Part shown: positions 15,695 to 26,656 of the stretch, piece after piece | How positions within the stretch are numbered: the stretch's first letter is position 1 | Layout: each line of letters opens with the position of its first letter | NCBI RefSeq assembly: GCF_014645355.1 | Contig: NZ_BMLS01000005.1 | Location: 124,001 to 188,000, forward strand | Length of the DNA: 64,000 nucleotides | DNA from: Bowmanella pacifica | GTDB taxonomy: Bacteria; Pseudomonadota; Gammaproteobacteria; Enterobacterales; Alteromonadaceae | Direction of reading: 5' to 3' | Program-made: the position numbers and the translations under genes | Notes under the pieces: model-generated | The model's database searches: none | Told to the model about the DNA's origin: nothing | Seen by the model: the letters and a program-made list of their open reading frames with translations, nothing else

Positions 15695-16534
15695 ATGGCT
15701 CTTAGAGGCACCAATGTTGGATTAGGCTTGCGCCGTGAAATGCTGGAAGAAGTACAGTCCTTTGGCGCTGTTCCTATCGATTTCTGGGAGGTCGCGCCAG
15801 AGAATTGGATGTCTCTTGGTGGCCGTTATCAGAAGCAGTTCAGTGGATTGGCCCAGCAATATCCGTTTAAAACGCATGGATTGTCGCTTTCGATTGGCAG
15901 TCCCGATCCTTTGGATATTACCTTTGTTAAAGCGTTAAGGTACTTCCTGGATGAGTACAATATCAGCACCTATAGTGAGCATTTGAGTTACTGCTCCGCA
16001 GCAGGTCACCTTTATGACTTGATGCCTATGCCTTTCAGTCAGGGTGCCGTGCAACATGTGGCCGACAGAATTAAACAAGTACAGGATATTTTGCAGCGCC
16101 CGCTGGTATTGGAAAACATTTCTTATTATGCGGCGCCAAATGCGCAAATAGCAGAACAAGATTTTATCTTGTCAGTGCTGGAGCAAGCTGATTGCCAGTT
16201 GCTCCTTGATGTGAATAATATCTACGTCAATAGTGTGAATCATGGTTATGATGCCAGGGCGTTTTTAAACGCTATGCCTACCAGCAGAATTGCCTACCTG
16301 CACATTGCCGGACATTACAATGAAGCTGAAGACCTGATTGTTGATACTCATGGCGCAGATGTCATTGAACCTGTATGGGACTTGTTGGCGTTGACCTACC
16401 AAACCCATGGGGTATTGCCCACCTTGTTGGAGCGCGACTTCAATATTCCACCATTACCGGTGTTGCTACAGGAAGTGGAGAGGATTCGAGCTTTACAGTT
16501 GGATTATTTGCCTAAACAGGAACAGCGCGCCTGA
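15695..16534 (+). CDS. hvfB: DUF692 multinuclear non-haem iron oxidative enzyme (HvfB/BufB type)
   Basis: 279 residues, cytoplasmic, TIM-barrel DUF692/MNIO family (relatives MbnB, TglH, BufB). Metal-ligand-type residues sit at strand ends: DFWEVAPENW (29-38), KTHGLSLSIG (His61), YSEHLSYC (95-96), LYDLMPMP (Asp108), VLENISYY (Glu140), LLDVNNIYVN (Asp172/Asn174), LHIAGH (His203/His207), VDTHGADV (Asp217/His219) and LLERD (Glu246). The family uses a di- or tri-iron site and O2 to oxidise cysteines of a peptide. The adjacent Cys-repeat precursor is the obvious substrate. AGAGGAAT precedes the ATG; its stop overlaps the hvfC start. Confidence 0.92.
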   Translation: MALRGTNVGLGLRREMLEEVQSFGAVPIDFWEVAPENWMSLGGRYQKQFSGLAQQYPFKTHGLSLSIGSPDPLDITFVKALRYFLDEYNISTYSEHLSYCSAAGHLYDLMPMPFSQGAVQHVADRIKQVQDILQRPLVLENISYYAAPNAQIAEQDFILSVLEQADCQLLLDVNNIYVNSVNHGYDARAFLNAMPTSRIAYLHIAGHYNEAEDLIVDTHGADVIEPVWDLLALTYQTHGVLPTLLERDFNIPPLPVLLQEVERIRALQLDYLPKQEQRA

Positions 16535-17262
16535 TGTCACATCTATTAGAGCAATTAGCTTTTGCTAATCATATCCGTGATCCTGAGCATTATCCTGCTC
16601 CTGTGGATGTTGAAGACAGAAGAATGAATATCTATCGTGAACTGTTTTTCAACAATGTGTGTGGTTTTGTTAATAATGGCTTTCCGGTTCTGCATAGCTT
16701 GTATGATGAATCGCACTGGCAGCAATTGTGCCGTCAGTTTCTGGCGGTGCATGCCTGCCGCTCCCCCTATTTTGTTGATATTTGCAAAGAGTTTGTTGAA
16801 TTTGTCGCTAACGAATATCAGTCTCAGCCTAGCGATCCCTCTTTTTTGGCCGAACTGGCGCATTATGAGTGGGTTGAACTGGCGTTAAGTACCGCCAAGG
16901 GAGATTGCCCAAAGGCATGGTCAGGTCAGCCTTATCAGGCGGTCAAATTATCTGATCTGGCTTGGGTATTGAGCTATACCTATCCTGTTCATCAAATCAG
17001 TCCTGAATATCAACCTGACACACCATCGAATCCATACTACTTTGTGGTGCATAGGGACAGCGATGACGAGGTGCATTTTATGCAGATTGATCAGGTTAAT
17101 GCCTTTATGTTGTCTCATTTGGAAGATGATGTGGAGCAGGTAGATGAACTGATTAGTGAACTACAGAAGGCCATGCCGCAACTTCCTGCCGCACAGGTGT
17201 CCTCTGGCTGCAAACAAGCGCTGGATGCCTTTGTGACAAAAGGCATCCTTATCCCTTTTTAA
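16534..17262 (+). CDS. hvfC: DUF2063 partner protein (HvfC/BufC type)
   Basis: 242 residues, cytoplasmic. The N-terminal DUF2063 domain is recognisable from the helical opening (HIRDPEHYPAPVDVEDRRMNIYRELFFNNVCGFVNNGFPVL) and FLAVHACRSPYFVDICKEFVEFV. Family annotation calls this a putative DNA-binding domain, but in RiPP loci the protein acts with the DUF692 enzyme, probably delivering the precursor. The C-terminal ~100 residues (VLSYTYPVHQISPEYQPDTP) resemble the second HvfC domain. ATG and TGA overlap with hvfB, indicating a fixed ratio. A DoxX-family gene, common at the end of such clusters, is absent here. Confidence 0.9.
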   Translation: MSHLLEQLAFANHIRDPEHYPAPVDVEDRRMNIYRELFFNNVCGFVNNGFPVLHSLYDESHWQQLCRQFLAVHACRSPYFVDICKEFVEFVANEYQSQPSDPSFLAELAHYEWVELALSTAKGDCPKAWSGQPYQAVKLSDLAWVLSYTYPVHQISPEYQPDTPSNPYYFVVHRDSDDEVHFMQIDQVNAFMLSHLEDDVEQVDELISELQKAMPQLPAAQVSSGCKQALDAFVTKGILIPF

Positions 17263-17351
17263 GTGTGCGCCTCGCTTGTTTGTAACCTGTGCTGTTAATC
17301 CTTGTCACTTTGCATTAAGATTTGCCGCTCCCGTTTTAAGAGGTTTCAGAC

Positions 17352-17474
17352 ATGCATCACGACGAGAATTTCAAAGATCCCTTTAATGTTAAATACCTGT
17401 TAGCCGCATTGGTTACCGCGGTGGCATTGCCGCTGTTGCATGTGGTTTTAGGTTGGTTTGTTTACTATCTGTAA
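17352..17474 (+). CDS. Small single-pass membrane protein (40 residues), function unknown
   Basis: ATG with an AGAGG ribosome binding site opens a 40-codon frame. After a polar N-terminus (MHHDENFKDPFN) comes one hydrophobic helix (YLLAALVTAVALPLLHVVLGW, split here: residues ~15-36). It lies between hvfC and apt on the same strand. The strong ribosome binding site and the charged-then-hydrophobic layout support a real gene. I do not recognise the family; it could be a leftover of the RiPP locus or an independent small protein. Confidence 0.55.
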   Translation: MHHDENFKDPFNVKYLLAALVTAVALPLLHVVLGWFVYYL

Positions 17475-17498
17475 CCACTGAGTAAGAGTAGTAACAAC

Positions 17499-18035
17499 GT
17501 GACCATAGAGTATATTAAGTCGGCCATCAAAACGGTGCCTGATTACCCTAAACCAGGTGTCCAGTTTCGTGATGTCACCTCTTTGATGCAGGATGGTAAG
17601 GCCTTTTCGTCGTGCATAGATATTCTTGCGAACCATTATCGAAATCATGGTTTTGACAAGATTGCCGGAACTGAAGCCAGAGGCTTTATTTTCGGGGCAC
17701 CACTGGCTAAAGCCTTAGGCTGTGGTTTCGTGCCGGTGCGTAAGTTTAACAAGTTGCCGCGAGCGGTCATTCGCCAGAGCTACCAGTTGGAATACGGCGA
17801 AGATGTGTTGGAATTGCATCAAGATGCCATTCATCACGGCGAAAACGTGCTTTTAATGGATGATTTGCTGGCAACCGGTGGCACTATGATGGCCACTGCC
17901 AAGTTGGTTCGTCAATTGGGCGGAAAAGTCGAGCATGCTGCGTTTGTTATCAACCTGCCTGATCTTGGCGGTTATCAGCGTTTAGTCGAGCAGGGCATTA
18001 TCTGCCACTATCTGTGCGAATTTGAAGGGGACTAG
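17499..18035 (+). CDS. apt: Adenine phosphoribosyltransferase
   Basis: 178 residues. Salvages adenine with PRPP to AMP in the cytoplasm. The PRPP-binding motif [13 protein letters not shown] is near residues 122-134. The family N-terminus [19 protein letters not shown] and the hood motif [14 protein letters not shown] (~54-67) are present. The start is GTG at 17499. The stop abuts dnaX directly, an arrangement typical of gammaproteobacteria. Confidence 0.96.
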   Translation: MTIEYIKSAIKTVPDYPKPGVQFRDVTSLMQDGKAFSSCIDILANHYRNHGFDKIAGTEARGFIFGAPLAKALGCGFVPVRKFNKLPRAVIRQSYQLEYGEDVLELHQDAIHHGENVLLMDDLLATGGTMMATAKLVRQLGGKVEHAAFVINLPDLGGYQRLVEQGIICHYLCEFEGD

Positions 18036-20462
<2,427 letters not shown>

Positions 20463-20502
20463 GGATAACCAGCAGTGTTATCCAGCTACCAAAGAGGTGA
20501 TT

Positions 20503-20829
20503 ATGTTTAAAGGTGGAATGGGCAATCTGATGAAACAGGCCCAACAGATGCAAGAGCGCATGCAAAAGGCCCAGGATGATCTGGCTAACCTGGAAGTAAC
20601 AGGTGAAGCTGGCGCCGGGTTGGTGAAAGTAACAATGACCTGTAGCCATGCAGTTCGTCGGGTGGATATTGATGAAAGTCTGATGGAAGACGACAAGGAC
20701 ATGATTGAAGACTTGGTTGCGGCAGCAATCAACGATGCGGTACGTCGTGTTCAGGAAACCACCAAAGAGAAAATGGCGGGTGTGACGGGCGGTATGCCTT
20801 TGCCGCCTGGCTTTAAAATGCCATTCTGA
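20503..20829 (+). CDS. ybaB: YbaB/EbfC nucleoid-associated protein
   Basis: 108 residues from ATG 20503, which follows AGAGGTG; an in-frame upstream ATG at 20368 lies inside dnaX and is rejected. It has the family pattern [24 protein letters not shown], the tandem [14 protein letters not shown] segment and the Met/Pro-rich tail [12 protein letters not shown]. It is a dimeric DNA-binding protein encoded between dnaX and recR in nearly all proteobacteria. Confidence 0.96.
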   Translation: MFKGGMGNLMKQAQQMQERMQKAQDDLANLEVTGEAGAGLVKVTMTCSHAVRRVDIDESLMEDDKDMIEDLVAAAINDAVRRVQETTKEKMAGVTGGMPLPPGFKMPF

Positions 20830-20843
20830 TAGGCAGATTCGTG

Positions 20844-20870
20844 AGGGACGGCAGAGACCGTCCCTTTTTC
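20844..20870 (+). terminator. Rho-independent terminator between ybaB and recR
   Basis: AGGGACGG (20844-20851) pairs with CCGTCCCT (20858-20865) around CAGAGA, followed by TTTTT. It may only attenuate, since recR starts 26 bp later. Confidence 0.8.
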
Positions 20871-20895
20871 ATGCAGATAAACTAGTCAAGTTTTT

Positions 20896-21495
20896 ATGAA
20901 ATTCAGCCCCTTACTCAGCGAACTTATTCGTACCTTGAAATACCTGCCAGGTGTAGGGCAGAAAACTGCCCAGCGTATGGCATTTCAGTTGTTGGAACGC
21001 AACCGGGACGGTGGTCAAGAGCTTGCCTCTGCGCTGCATAATGCCATGGAGCATGTACAGCATTGTCAGCAATGCCGGAATTTCACTGAATCAGAACTTT
21101 GTGATATTTGTGCAAGCCCCAAGCGTCAGCAGCAGGGGATCCTCTGTATAGTAGAAACCCCACAGGATGTGATGGCCATTGAGCAAACCGCCGAGTTCAA
21201 AGGCCTGTATTTTGTGCTGATGGGACATTTGTCGCCGATTGATGGTATTGGCCCGGCCGATATCGGTCTGGATAATCTTGCTGAGCTGTTGGATAAACAT
21301 CAGATCCAGGAAGTGATCTTGGCAACGAATCCGACTGTGGAAGGAGAAGCGACCGCGCACTATATTGCCCAAATGTGTCGTAGCCGAGATATTAAAGCCA
21401 GCCGTATAGCCCATGGGGTACCGGTTGGCGGCGAATTAGAATACCTTGATGGCTCCACCCTGATGCATGCCTTCAGTGGCCGTAGAGAGCTCTGA
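20896..21495 (+). CDS. recR: Recombination mediator protein RecR
   Basis: 199 residues. N-terminal helix-hairpin-helix ([20 protein letters not shown], ~12-31), a four-Cys zinc finger (CQQCRNF...CDICAS, ~57-75), then the TOPRIM domain ([16 protein letters not shown]) and C-terminal [24 protein letters not shown]. It loads RecA at gaps together with RecF and RecO. Position after ybaB is canonical. Confidence 0.97.
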   Translation: MKFSPLLSELIRTLKYLPGVGQKTAQRMAFQLLERNRDGGQELASALHNAMEHVQHCQQCRNFTESELCDICASPKRQQQGILCIVETPQDVMAIEQTAEFKGLYFVLMGHLSPIDGIGPADIGLDNLAELLDKHQIQEVILATNPTVEGEATAHYIAQMCRSRDIKASRIAHGVPVGGELEYLDGSTLMHAFSGRREL

Positions 21496-21532
21496 CATAT
21501 CGGCTCTGTGCGAAGAAATTTCGACATTCATC

Positions 21533-21560
21533 GTTGAAATTAGACAATCTGTCCTTATCT
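21533..21560 (+). promoter_or_regulatory. Candidate sigma32 promoter of htpG
   Basis: GTTGAAA (21533-21539) and CCTTATCT (21553-21560) are 13 bp apart, fitting the heat-shock layout CTTGAAA / CCCCATNT approximately. The -10 match is imperfect. Confidence 0.45.
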
Positions 21561-21625
21561 CCTAGTTCGAAGCGAATTATGCCGATGGCCCTGTGGCGGT
21601 CGGAAGTGAAAAAGTACTAGGAGAT
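21557..21625 (+). promoter_or_regulatory. Inverted repeat covering the htpG ribosome binding site
   Basis: ATCTCCTAGT (21557-21566) is perfectly complementary to ACTAGGAGAT (21616-21625), which contains the htpG Shine-Dalgarno AGGAG. The loop carries a second stem (CCGAT...GTCGG, about 21582-21603). If transcription starts upstream, this would mask the ribosome binding site as an RNA thermometer. If the sigma32-like promoter is used, the 5' arm falls in the -10 region and the repeat would act only as DNA. Confidence 0.5.
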
Positions 21626-21633
21626 GTCCGTTT

Positions 21634-23556
21634 ATGGCAGATGCAGCCCATAAAGAAACCCATGGTTTTCAAACTGAAGTAAAGAAACTGCTTCAGTTAA
21701 TGATCCACTCCCTTTACTCGAATAAAGAAATTTTCTTACGCGAGTTGGTGTCAAATGCCGCCGATGCTGCAGATAAGTTGCGCTTTCGCGCCTTGTCGGA
21801 TGACAAGCTTTACGAGAATGACGGTGATTTGCGTGTTCGTCTGATTGTGGACAAAGACGCCGGTACCCTGACCATTTCAGACAATGGTATTGGTATGACC
21901 CGCGATGATGTCATTGAGCACTTGGGCACTATTGCCAAATCCGGCACCGCAGAATTCTTCAGCAAGTTGTCTGGTGATCAGGCTCGTGATTCTCAGTTAA
22001 TTGGCCAGTTTGGCGTGGGCTTTTATTCCGCTTTTATTGTGGCCGATAAGGTCACGGTGCGCACTCGTGCCGCAGGGCAAGATAGCTCCCGTGGTGTGGA
22101 ATGGGAAAGTGCCGGAGAAGGGGACTTTACCGTTGCTGACATCGAAAAAGCTGGACGTGGCACTGACGTTATCCTGCACTTGAAGGCAGACGAGAAAGAA
22201 TTTTTGGATGACTGGCGCCTGCGCTCCATCATTGGCAAATACTCCGACCACATTAGCGTGGCCGTGCAGATGTATAAAGACGAAGTGCCTGAGAGCGAAG
22301 GGCCAGATGGCGAGAAGATCGAGGCGCAGCCTGGCCAATGGGAAACGATCAATAAGGCGACGGCTATTTGGACCCGCGATAAGTCCGAAGTCAGTGATGA
22401 AGAATATCAGGAATTTTATAAGCACGTTTCCCACGACTTTGGCGATCCTTTGCTGTGGTCACACAACAAGGTGGAGGGGAAAACCGAGTACACCAGCTTA
22501 CTCTATGTACCGACTAAAGCCCCCTTCGATTTGTGGAATCGTGAACAGAAACACGGCCTGAAACTTTATGTTCAGCGCGTTTTTATTATGGACGATGCCG
22601 AGCAGTTTATGCCCGTGTACCTACGTTTCGTAAAGGGCGTGTTGGACTCCAACGATTTGCCGCTTAACGTGTCTCGTGAGATTCTGCAGGACAATAAGAT
22701 CACGCAGGCTATGCGCCAGGGCTGTACTAAGAAAGTGCTGCAGATGCTAGAACGATTGGCCTCTAACGATAAAGATAAGTACCAAAGCTTCTGGAATGAG
22801 TTTGGCAATGTACTTAAGGAAGGTCCGGCTGAAGACTACAGCAACCGAGAGAAAATTGCCGGTTTGCTGCGTTTCGCTTCAACCCAGGAAGACAGCAGTG
22901 CGCAAACTGTATCACTGGATGATTACCTTGGTCGTATGAAGGAAGGCCAGGATAAGATTTACTACATCACCGCTGATAATTATCAGGCCGCCAAATCCAG
23001 TCCACATCTGGAGATCTTCCGCAAAAAAGGCATTGAGGTCTTGCTGATGTCAGACCGTATCGACGAGTGGTTGATGTCGCACCTGAATGACTACAAGGAA
23101 AAGTCGTTCCAGGCTATTACTAAGGGCCAATTGGACCTGGGTGAGCTGGAGGATGAGGAAACCAAAAAAGCTCAGGAAGAAGCCGAGAAGCAGGTTGCAG
23201 GCCTTACCGAGCGGGTAAAGACTGTGCTGGGTGAGCGGGTTAAAGAGGTGAAACTTAGCCACCGTTTGACCGACTCACCGGCTTGTGTGGTCGCTGATGA
23301 ATATGGCATGAGCACGCAAATGATCAAACTGATGCAGGCTGCTGGACAAAGTGTGCCGGAGATGACCTATCACTTTGAGCTGAACCCAGAGCACAGCTTG
23401 GTTAAAGTGCTTGCCGAATTGCAAGATGAAGACCGTTTTGCTCAGCTTACCGAAGTATTGTTCGATCAGGCTGCGCTCACCGAGCAAGGTAGTTTAAAAG
23501 ATCCGGCAGCCTTTGTTGGCCGCTTGAATAAACTGCTGATGGAACTGGTGAAGTAA
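21634..23556 (+). CDS. htpG: Hsp90-family chaperone HtpG
   Basis: 640 residues. GHKL ATPase domain at the N-terminus ([46 protein letters not shown]), middle domain ([17 protein letters not shown]) and C-terminal dimerisation domain. It is an ATP-dependent cytoplasmic chaperone of the heat-shock regulon. AGGAG precedes the ATG by 10 bp within an inverted repeat. Confidence 0.97.
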   Translation: MADAAHKETHGFQTEVKKLLQLMIHSLYSNKEIFLRELVSNAADAADKLRFRALSDDKLYENDGDLRVRLIVDKDAGTLTISDNGIGMTRDDVIEHLGTIAKSGTAEFFSKLSGDQARDSQLIGQFGVGFYSAFIVADKVTVRTRAAGQDSSRGVEWESAGEGDFTVADIEKAGRGTDVILHLKADEKEFLDDWRLRSIIGKYSDHISVAVQMYKDEVPESEGPDGEKIEAQPGQWETINKATAIWTRDKSEVSDEEYQEFYKHVSHDFGDPLLWSHNKVEGKTEYTSLLYVPTKAPFDLWNREQKHGLKLYVQRVFIMDDAEQFMPVYLRFVKGVLDSNDLPLNVSREILQDNKITQAMRQGCTKKVLQMLERLASNDKDKYQSFWNEFGNVLKEGPAEDYSNREKIAGLLRFASTQEDSSAQTVSLDDYLGRMKEGQDKIYYITADNYQAAKSSPHLEIFRKKGIEVLLMSDRIDEWLMSHLNDYKEKSFQAITKGQLDLGELEDEETKKAQEEAEKQVAGLTERVKTVLGERVKEVKLSHRLTDSPACVVADEYGMSTQMIKLMQAAGQSVPEMTYHFELNPEHSLVKVLAELQDEDRFAQLTEVLFDQAALTEQGSLKDPAAFVGRLNKLLMELVK

Positions 23557-23570
23557 GTTTTCAGTAATGG

Positions 23571-23609
23571 CAACAAAGGGCGGGCCAGAGGGTTCGCCCT
23601 TTGTTGTTT
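23571..23609 (+). terminator. Rho-independent terminator of htpG
   Basis: CAACAAAGGGCG (23571-23582) and CGCCCTTTGTTG (23595-23606) form a perfect 12-bp stem followed by TTT. Confidence 0.9.
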
Positions 23610-23679
23610 AAGGCCGCTAAAACTATGGTCTGACAAGGGAGAATTTGAGTTGTTTTCGGCTTGTAACACCTGTGCTTAA

Positions 23680-24381
<702 letters not shown>

Positions 24382-24399
24382 GCAAAATCGATTTTGATT

Positions 24400-24425
24400 A
24401 AAAAGGAGCGTTAGCTCCTTTTTTT
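24400..24425 (+). terminator. Rho-independent terminator of adk
   Basis: AAAAAGGAGC pairs with GCTCCTTTTT around GTTA, followed by a T-run. Confidence 0.88.
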
Positions 24426-24446
24426 ATGGATTAAGGAAAAACCTCT

Positions 24447-25217
24447 ATGCAAGGTGTTTATGTCAGTGGTAATTCACAAGGACCGGCACTGGTATTGTTG
24501 CACAGCTCCATGAGTAGCGCCCGCCAATGGCGGGAGTTAGTAGACCAACTCGACGACACATTTCGGGTCATCAATTTTGACTTGCTTGGTTATGGCCAGG
24601 CCCCAGCACCTTCTTTGCCCTTTGGGCTGGAAAACGAAACGCAACGTATAGAGCAACATTTATCAGACTTAGGGGTTAGGCAGTTTCATTTATGCGCCCA
24701 TTCCTTTGGTGGTGCCGTAGCACTTAAACTCGCCCATGAGCGCCCCAATGCGGTTCTCTCATTGAGCGTGTTCGAGCCGGTTGCTTTCCATTTATTGTCA
24801 CGCCAATCCGCTGGCTGGTATGAAATACAGGAGCTGGGCCTACAGGTGGATAGTTTGGATGCCGCTCAGGCTGGCGCTTGTTTTGTTAACTACTGGAATG
24901 GCGTTGGTTATTTTGAGTCTATGCCCATGCCCGTTCAGCAGGGATTTGCTGCGCAGGTTAAAAAAGTCAGAATGGACTTTAGCGGCCTGACCGAAGAAGC
25001 TTATCAGCTTGCAGACTATGCTCAAATCCAATGTCCGGTGCTGCTGTTGGGTGGAAAAGAGTCTCGCACTTCGGCGCTTGAGGTACTGGACGGGTTGGCA
25101 GCGTCCTTACCTAATGTGCAGCGAAAATGGGTATCAGGTGGGCATATGTCACCTATTAGCCATAGCAAAGAAGTTAACGATTTGCTGTTAAGTTTTCTGG
25201 CGGTTCAGACAGCTTGA
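24447..25217 (+). CDS. Alpha/beta-hydrolase fold protein
   Basis: 256 residues, cytoplasmic. The oxyanion-hole motif (LVLLHSSMSSARQW, ~11-24), the strand after it (RVINFDLLGYGQ) and the nucleophile elbow HLCAHSFGGAVALK (Ser ~91) are clear. A late Asp/Glu region (PVLLLGGKESRTS) and a C-terminal His (SGGHMSPISHS) complete a plausible triad. Substrate is unknown. It starts 22 bp after the adk terminator. Confidence 0.82.
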   Translation: MQGVYVSGNSQGPALVLLHSSMSSARQWRELVDQLDDTFRVINFDLLGYGQAPAPSLPFGLENETQRIEQHLSDLGVRQFHLCAHSFGGAVALKLAHERPNAVLSLSVFEPVAFHLLSRQSAGWYEIQELGLQVDSLDAAQAGACFVNYWNGVGYFESMPMPVQQGFAAQVKKVRMDFSGLTEEAYQLADYAQIQCPVLLLGGKESRTSALEVLDGLAASLPNVQRKWVSGGHMSPISHSKEVNDLLLSFLAVQTA

Positions 25218-25244
25218 GGCCTGTGCTATTTGAAGGTCAATAAA

Positions 25245-25268
25245 AAAGCGGCTCATCAGAGCCGCTTC
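25245..25268. terminator. Bidirectional terminator between the hydrolase and small heat-shock genes
   Basis: AGCGGCTC (25247-25254) and GAGCCGCT (25259-25266) form the stem, with A-rich sequence on the left serving the minus-strand transcript. T-tail on the plus side is weak. Confidence 0.7.
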
Positions 25269-25295
25269 CAGGGAGAGAGGAGAGGGCAATAGGCC

Positions 25296-25736
25296 TTAGC
25301 CTTTGTTTTCCAGCAGACTGCTACCGATTTCAATCTTGCGGGGCTTTTTCGCCTCAGGAATTACACGCTCAAGATCAATATGCAGTAAACCATTTTCCAA
25401 GCCTGCGCCAAGTACTTTTACGTGGTCACCTAACTGGAACTTGCGTTCAAAGTTGCGCTCAGATATTCCCTTATGCAGGAAATTACGCGCTTCTTCTTTT
25501 TCAGGTTTATTGCCGGTCACGTGTAAGGTGTTTTCTACTACCTGGATTTCCAGTTCCGACTCTGCAAAGCCTGCGACAGCCATAGTAATTCGGTATTTGT
25601 CCTCGCCCAGTAATTCGATATTGTATGGGGGGTAAGATGGCTGTTTTTCGTTACGGCTAGCCGCATCAATCATAGATGCAAGGTGGTCAAAACCGATGAA
25701 AGAACGATAAAGTGGAGACAGATCAATATTACGCAT
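25296..25736 (-). CDS. ibpA: IbpA-like small heat-shock protein (Hsp20)
   Basis: 146 residues from the ATG at 25736, where the product begins [19 protein letters not shown] exactly like enterobacterial IbpA/IbpB; longer in-frame starts run through the leader. The alpha-crystallin domain spans ~33-125 ([20 protein letters not shown] ... [17 protein letters not shown]), followed by a C-terminal IEI motif (KIEIGSS) for oligomerisation. It holds aggregating proteins for refolding by DnaK/ClpB. A sigma32-like promoter and a ROSE-like leader precede it. Confidence 0.94.
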   Translation of the reverse strand: MRNIDLSPLYRSFIGFDHLASMIDAASRNEKQPSYPPYNIELLGEDKYRITMAVAGFAESELEIQVVENTLHVTGNKPEKEEARNFLHKGISERNFERKFQLGDHVKVLGAGLENGLLHIDLERVIPEAKKPRKIEIGSSLLENKG

Positions 25737-25740
25737 AGTC

Positions 25741-25820
25741 ATATCCTCGTAAAGCAATATGGGTTGTTGTAGCCCCGCATCGCGGCGGCTGATTAAGTTT
25801 ATCGACCCCGAAGGCATCGA
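25741..25820 (-). promoter_or_regulatory. ROSE-type RNA thermometer in the small heat-shock leader
   Basis: Three successive hairpins lie in the ~85-nt leader: 25802-25820 (TTCG tetraloop), 25771-25790 (GC-rich, bulged G) and 25741-25760. In the last, ATATTGCT pairs with AGGATAT so that TTGCT lies opposite the Shine-Dalgarno AGGA with one bulged G, the hallmark of ROSE elements (U-Y-G-C-U facing the ribosome binding site). Melting at high temperature would free the AGGA and permit translation. Confidence 0.78.
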
Positions 25821-25828
25821 CAATACCT

Positions 25829-25856
25829 ATATAGGGTTGGGCAAATTGCTTTCAAC
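25829..25856 (-). promoter_or_regulatory. Sigma32 promoter of the small heat-shock gene
   Basis: On the minus strand GTTGAAA (25856-25850) and CCCTATAT (25836-25829) are 13 bp apart, close to the heat-shock consensus CTTGAAA-N11-16-CCCCATNT. The predicted start near 25822 gives a leader of about 85 nt that contains the whole thermometer. Confidence 0.75.
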
Positions 25857-25904
25857 ACAAAACGCTTAAAATTTTCGAAGTTAAAATATAAGTGGTTGAA
25901 TATA

Positions 25905-26537
25905 ATGGATAATAAATTTGAAGAAATAATCCCGCATGAGGTGTCTGAGATCCTGGCATACTGGTTTGGGGAGATTCGTCACGGACTGGCTGAGACGGGT
26001 AAATCAGATATCTGGTATGGCGCAGACTCGCATATTGACGATTATATCAGTACCCACTTTGCACAGCGGCTTGTCGAAGCCAGTTTGGGGAAATGGGATG
26101 ACTGGCTGCAAAGCGCCAAAGGACGGTTGGCACAGATCCTTTTGTTCGATCAATTCAGCCGCAATATTTACCGCGCTAAAGCGCAGGCGTTTGCCTATGA
26201 TAAGCTAGCCTTGGGGCTTTGCCTGGATGGCATGGCGCTGGGCCACGACAAACAATTGTCGCTGATTGAGCGAATATTCTTTTATCATCCTTTAGAACAT
26301 GCCGAGCAACCGGATATTCAAGAGATATCCGTTCAGCAGTTTTCATTATTAGCGCAGGCCTTCCCTGAAGGTGAGCAGCATCAGTTAGCATTAAATGCCT
26401 ATCGCTATGCTGTGGAGCACCGGGATATTATCGCCAGATTCGGGCGTTTTCCTCATCGCAATCAAGCGCTGGGGCGTGCTGCGACTGCAGAAGAACAGGA
26501 TTACCTTCGCCGCGGTGGTAAACGCTTTGGACAATGA
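25905..26537 (+). CDS. DUF924 family protein
   Basis: 210 residues from ATG 25905 (an in-frame TTG three codons earlier is less likely). The DUF924 signature is visible: ILAYWFGEI, KSDIWYGAD, LAQILLFDQFSRNIYR (~69-84), FYHPLEHAEQPD and the C-terminal GRFPHRNQALGRAATAEEQDYLRRGG. The fold is helical and TPR-like. The biochemical role is unknown. Divergent from the small heat-shock gene. Confidence 0.85.
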   Translation: MDNKFEEIIPHEVSEILAYWFGEIRHGLAETGKSDIWYGADSHIDDYISTHFAQRLVEASLGKWDDWLQSAKGRLAQILLFDQFSRNIYRAKAQAFAYDKLALGLCLDGMALGHDKQLSLIERIFFYHPLEHAEQPDIQEISVQQFSLLAQAFPEGEQHQLALNAYRYAVEHRDIIARFGRFPHRNQALGRAATAEEQDYLRRGGKRFGQ

Positions 26538-26656
26538 AAATAAGGGAATAGTGGTGTGTTGCTTTGCGTTAACAAATATTTACCACGGAATGCATTGAGC
26601 TTCTGTCTGTCTACAGGTAAATTGGCGCGTTTTTTTATGGCGTGAATCGGTTGTTC

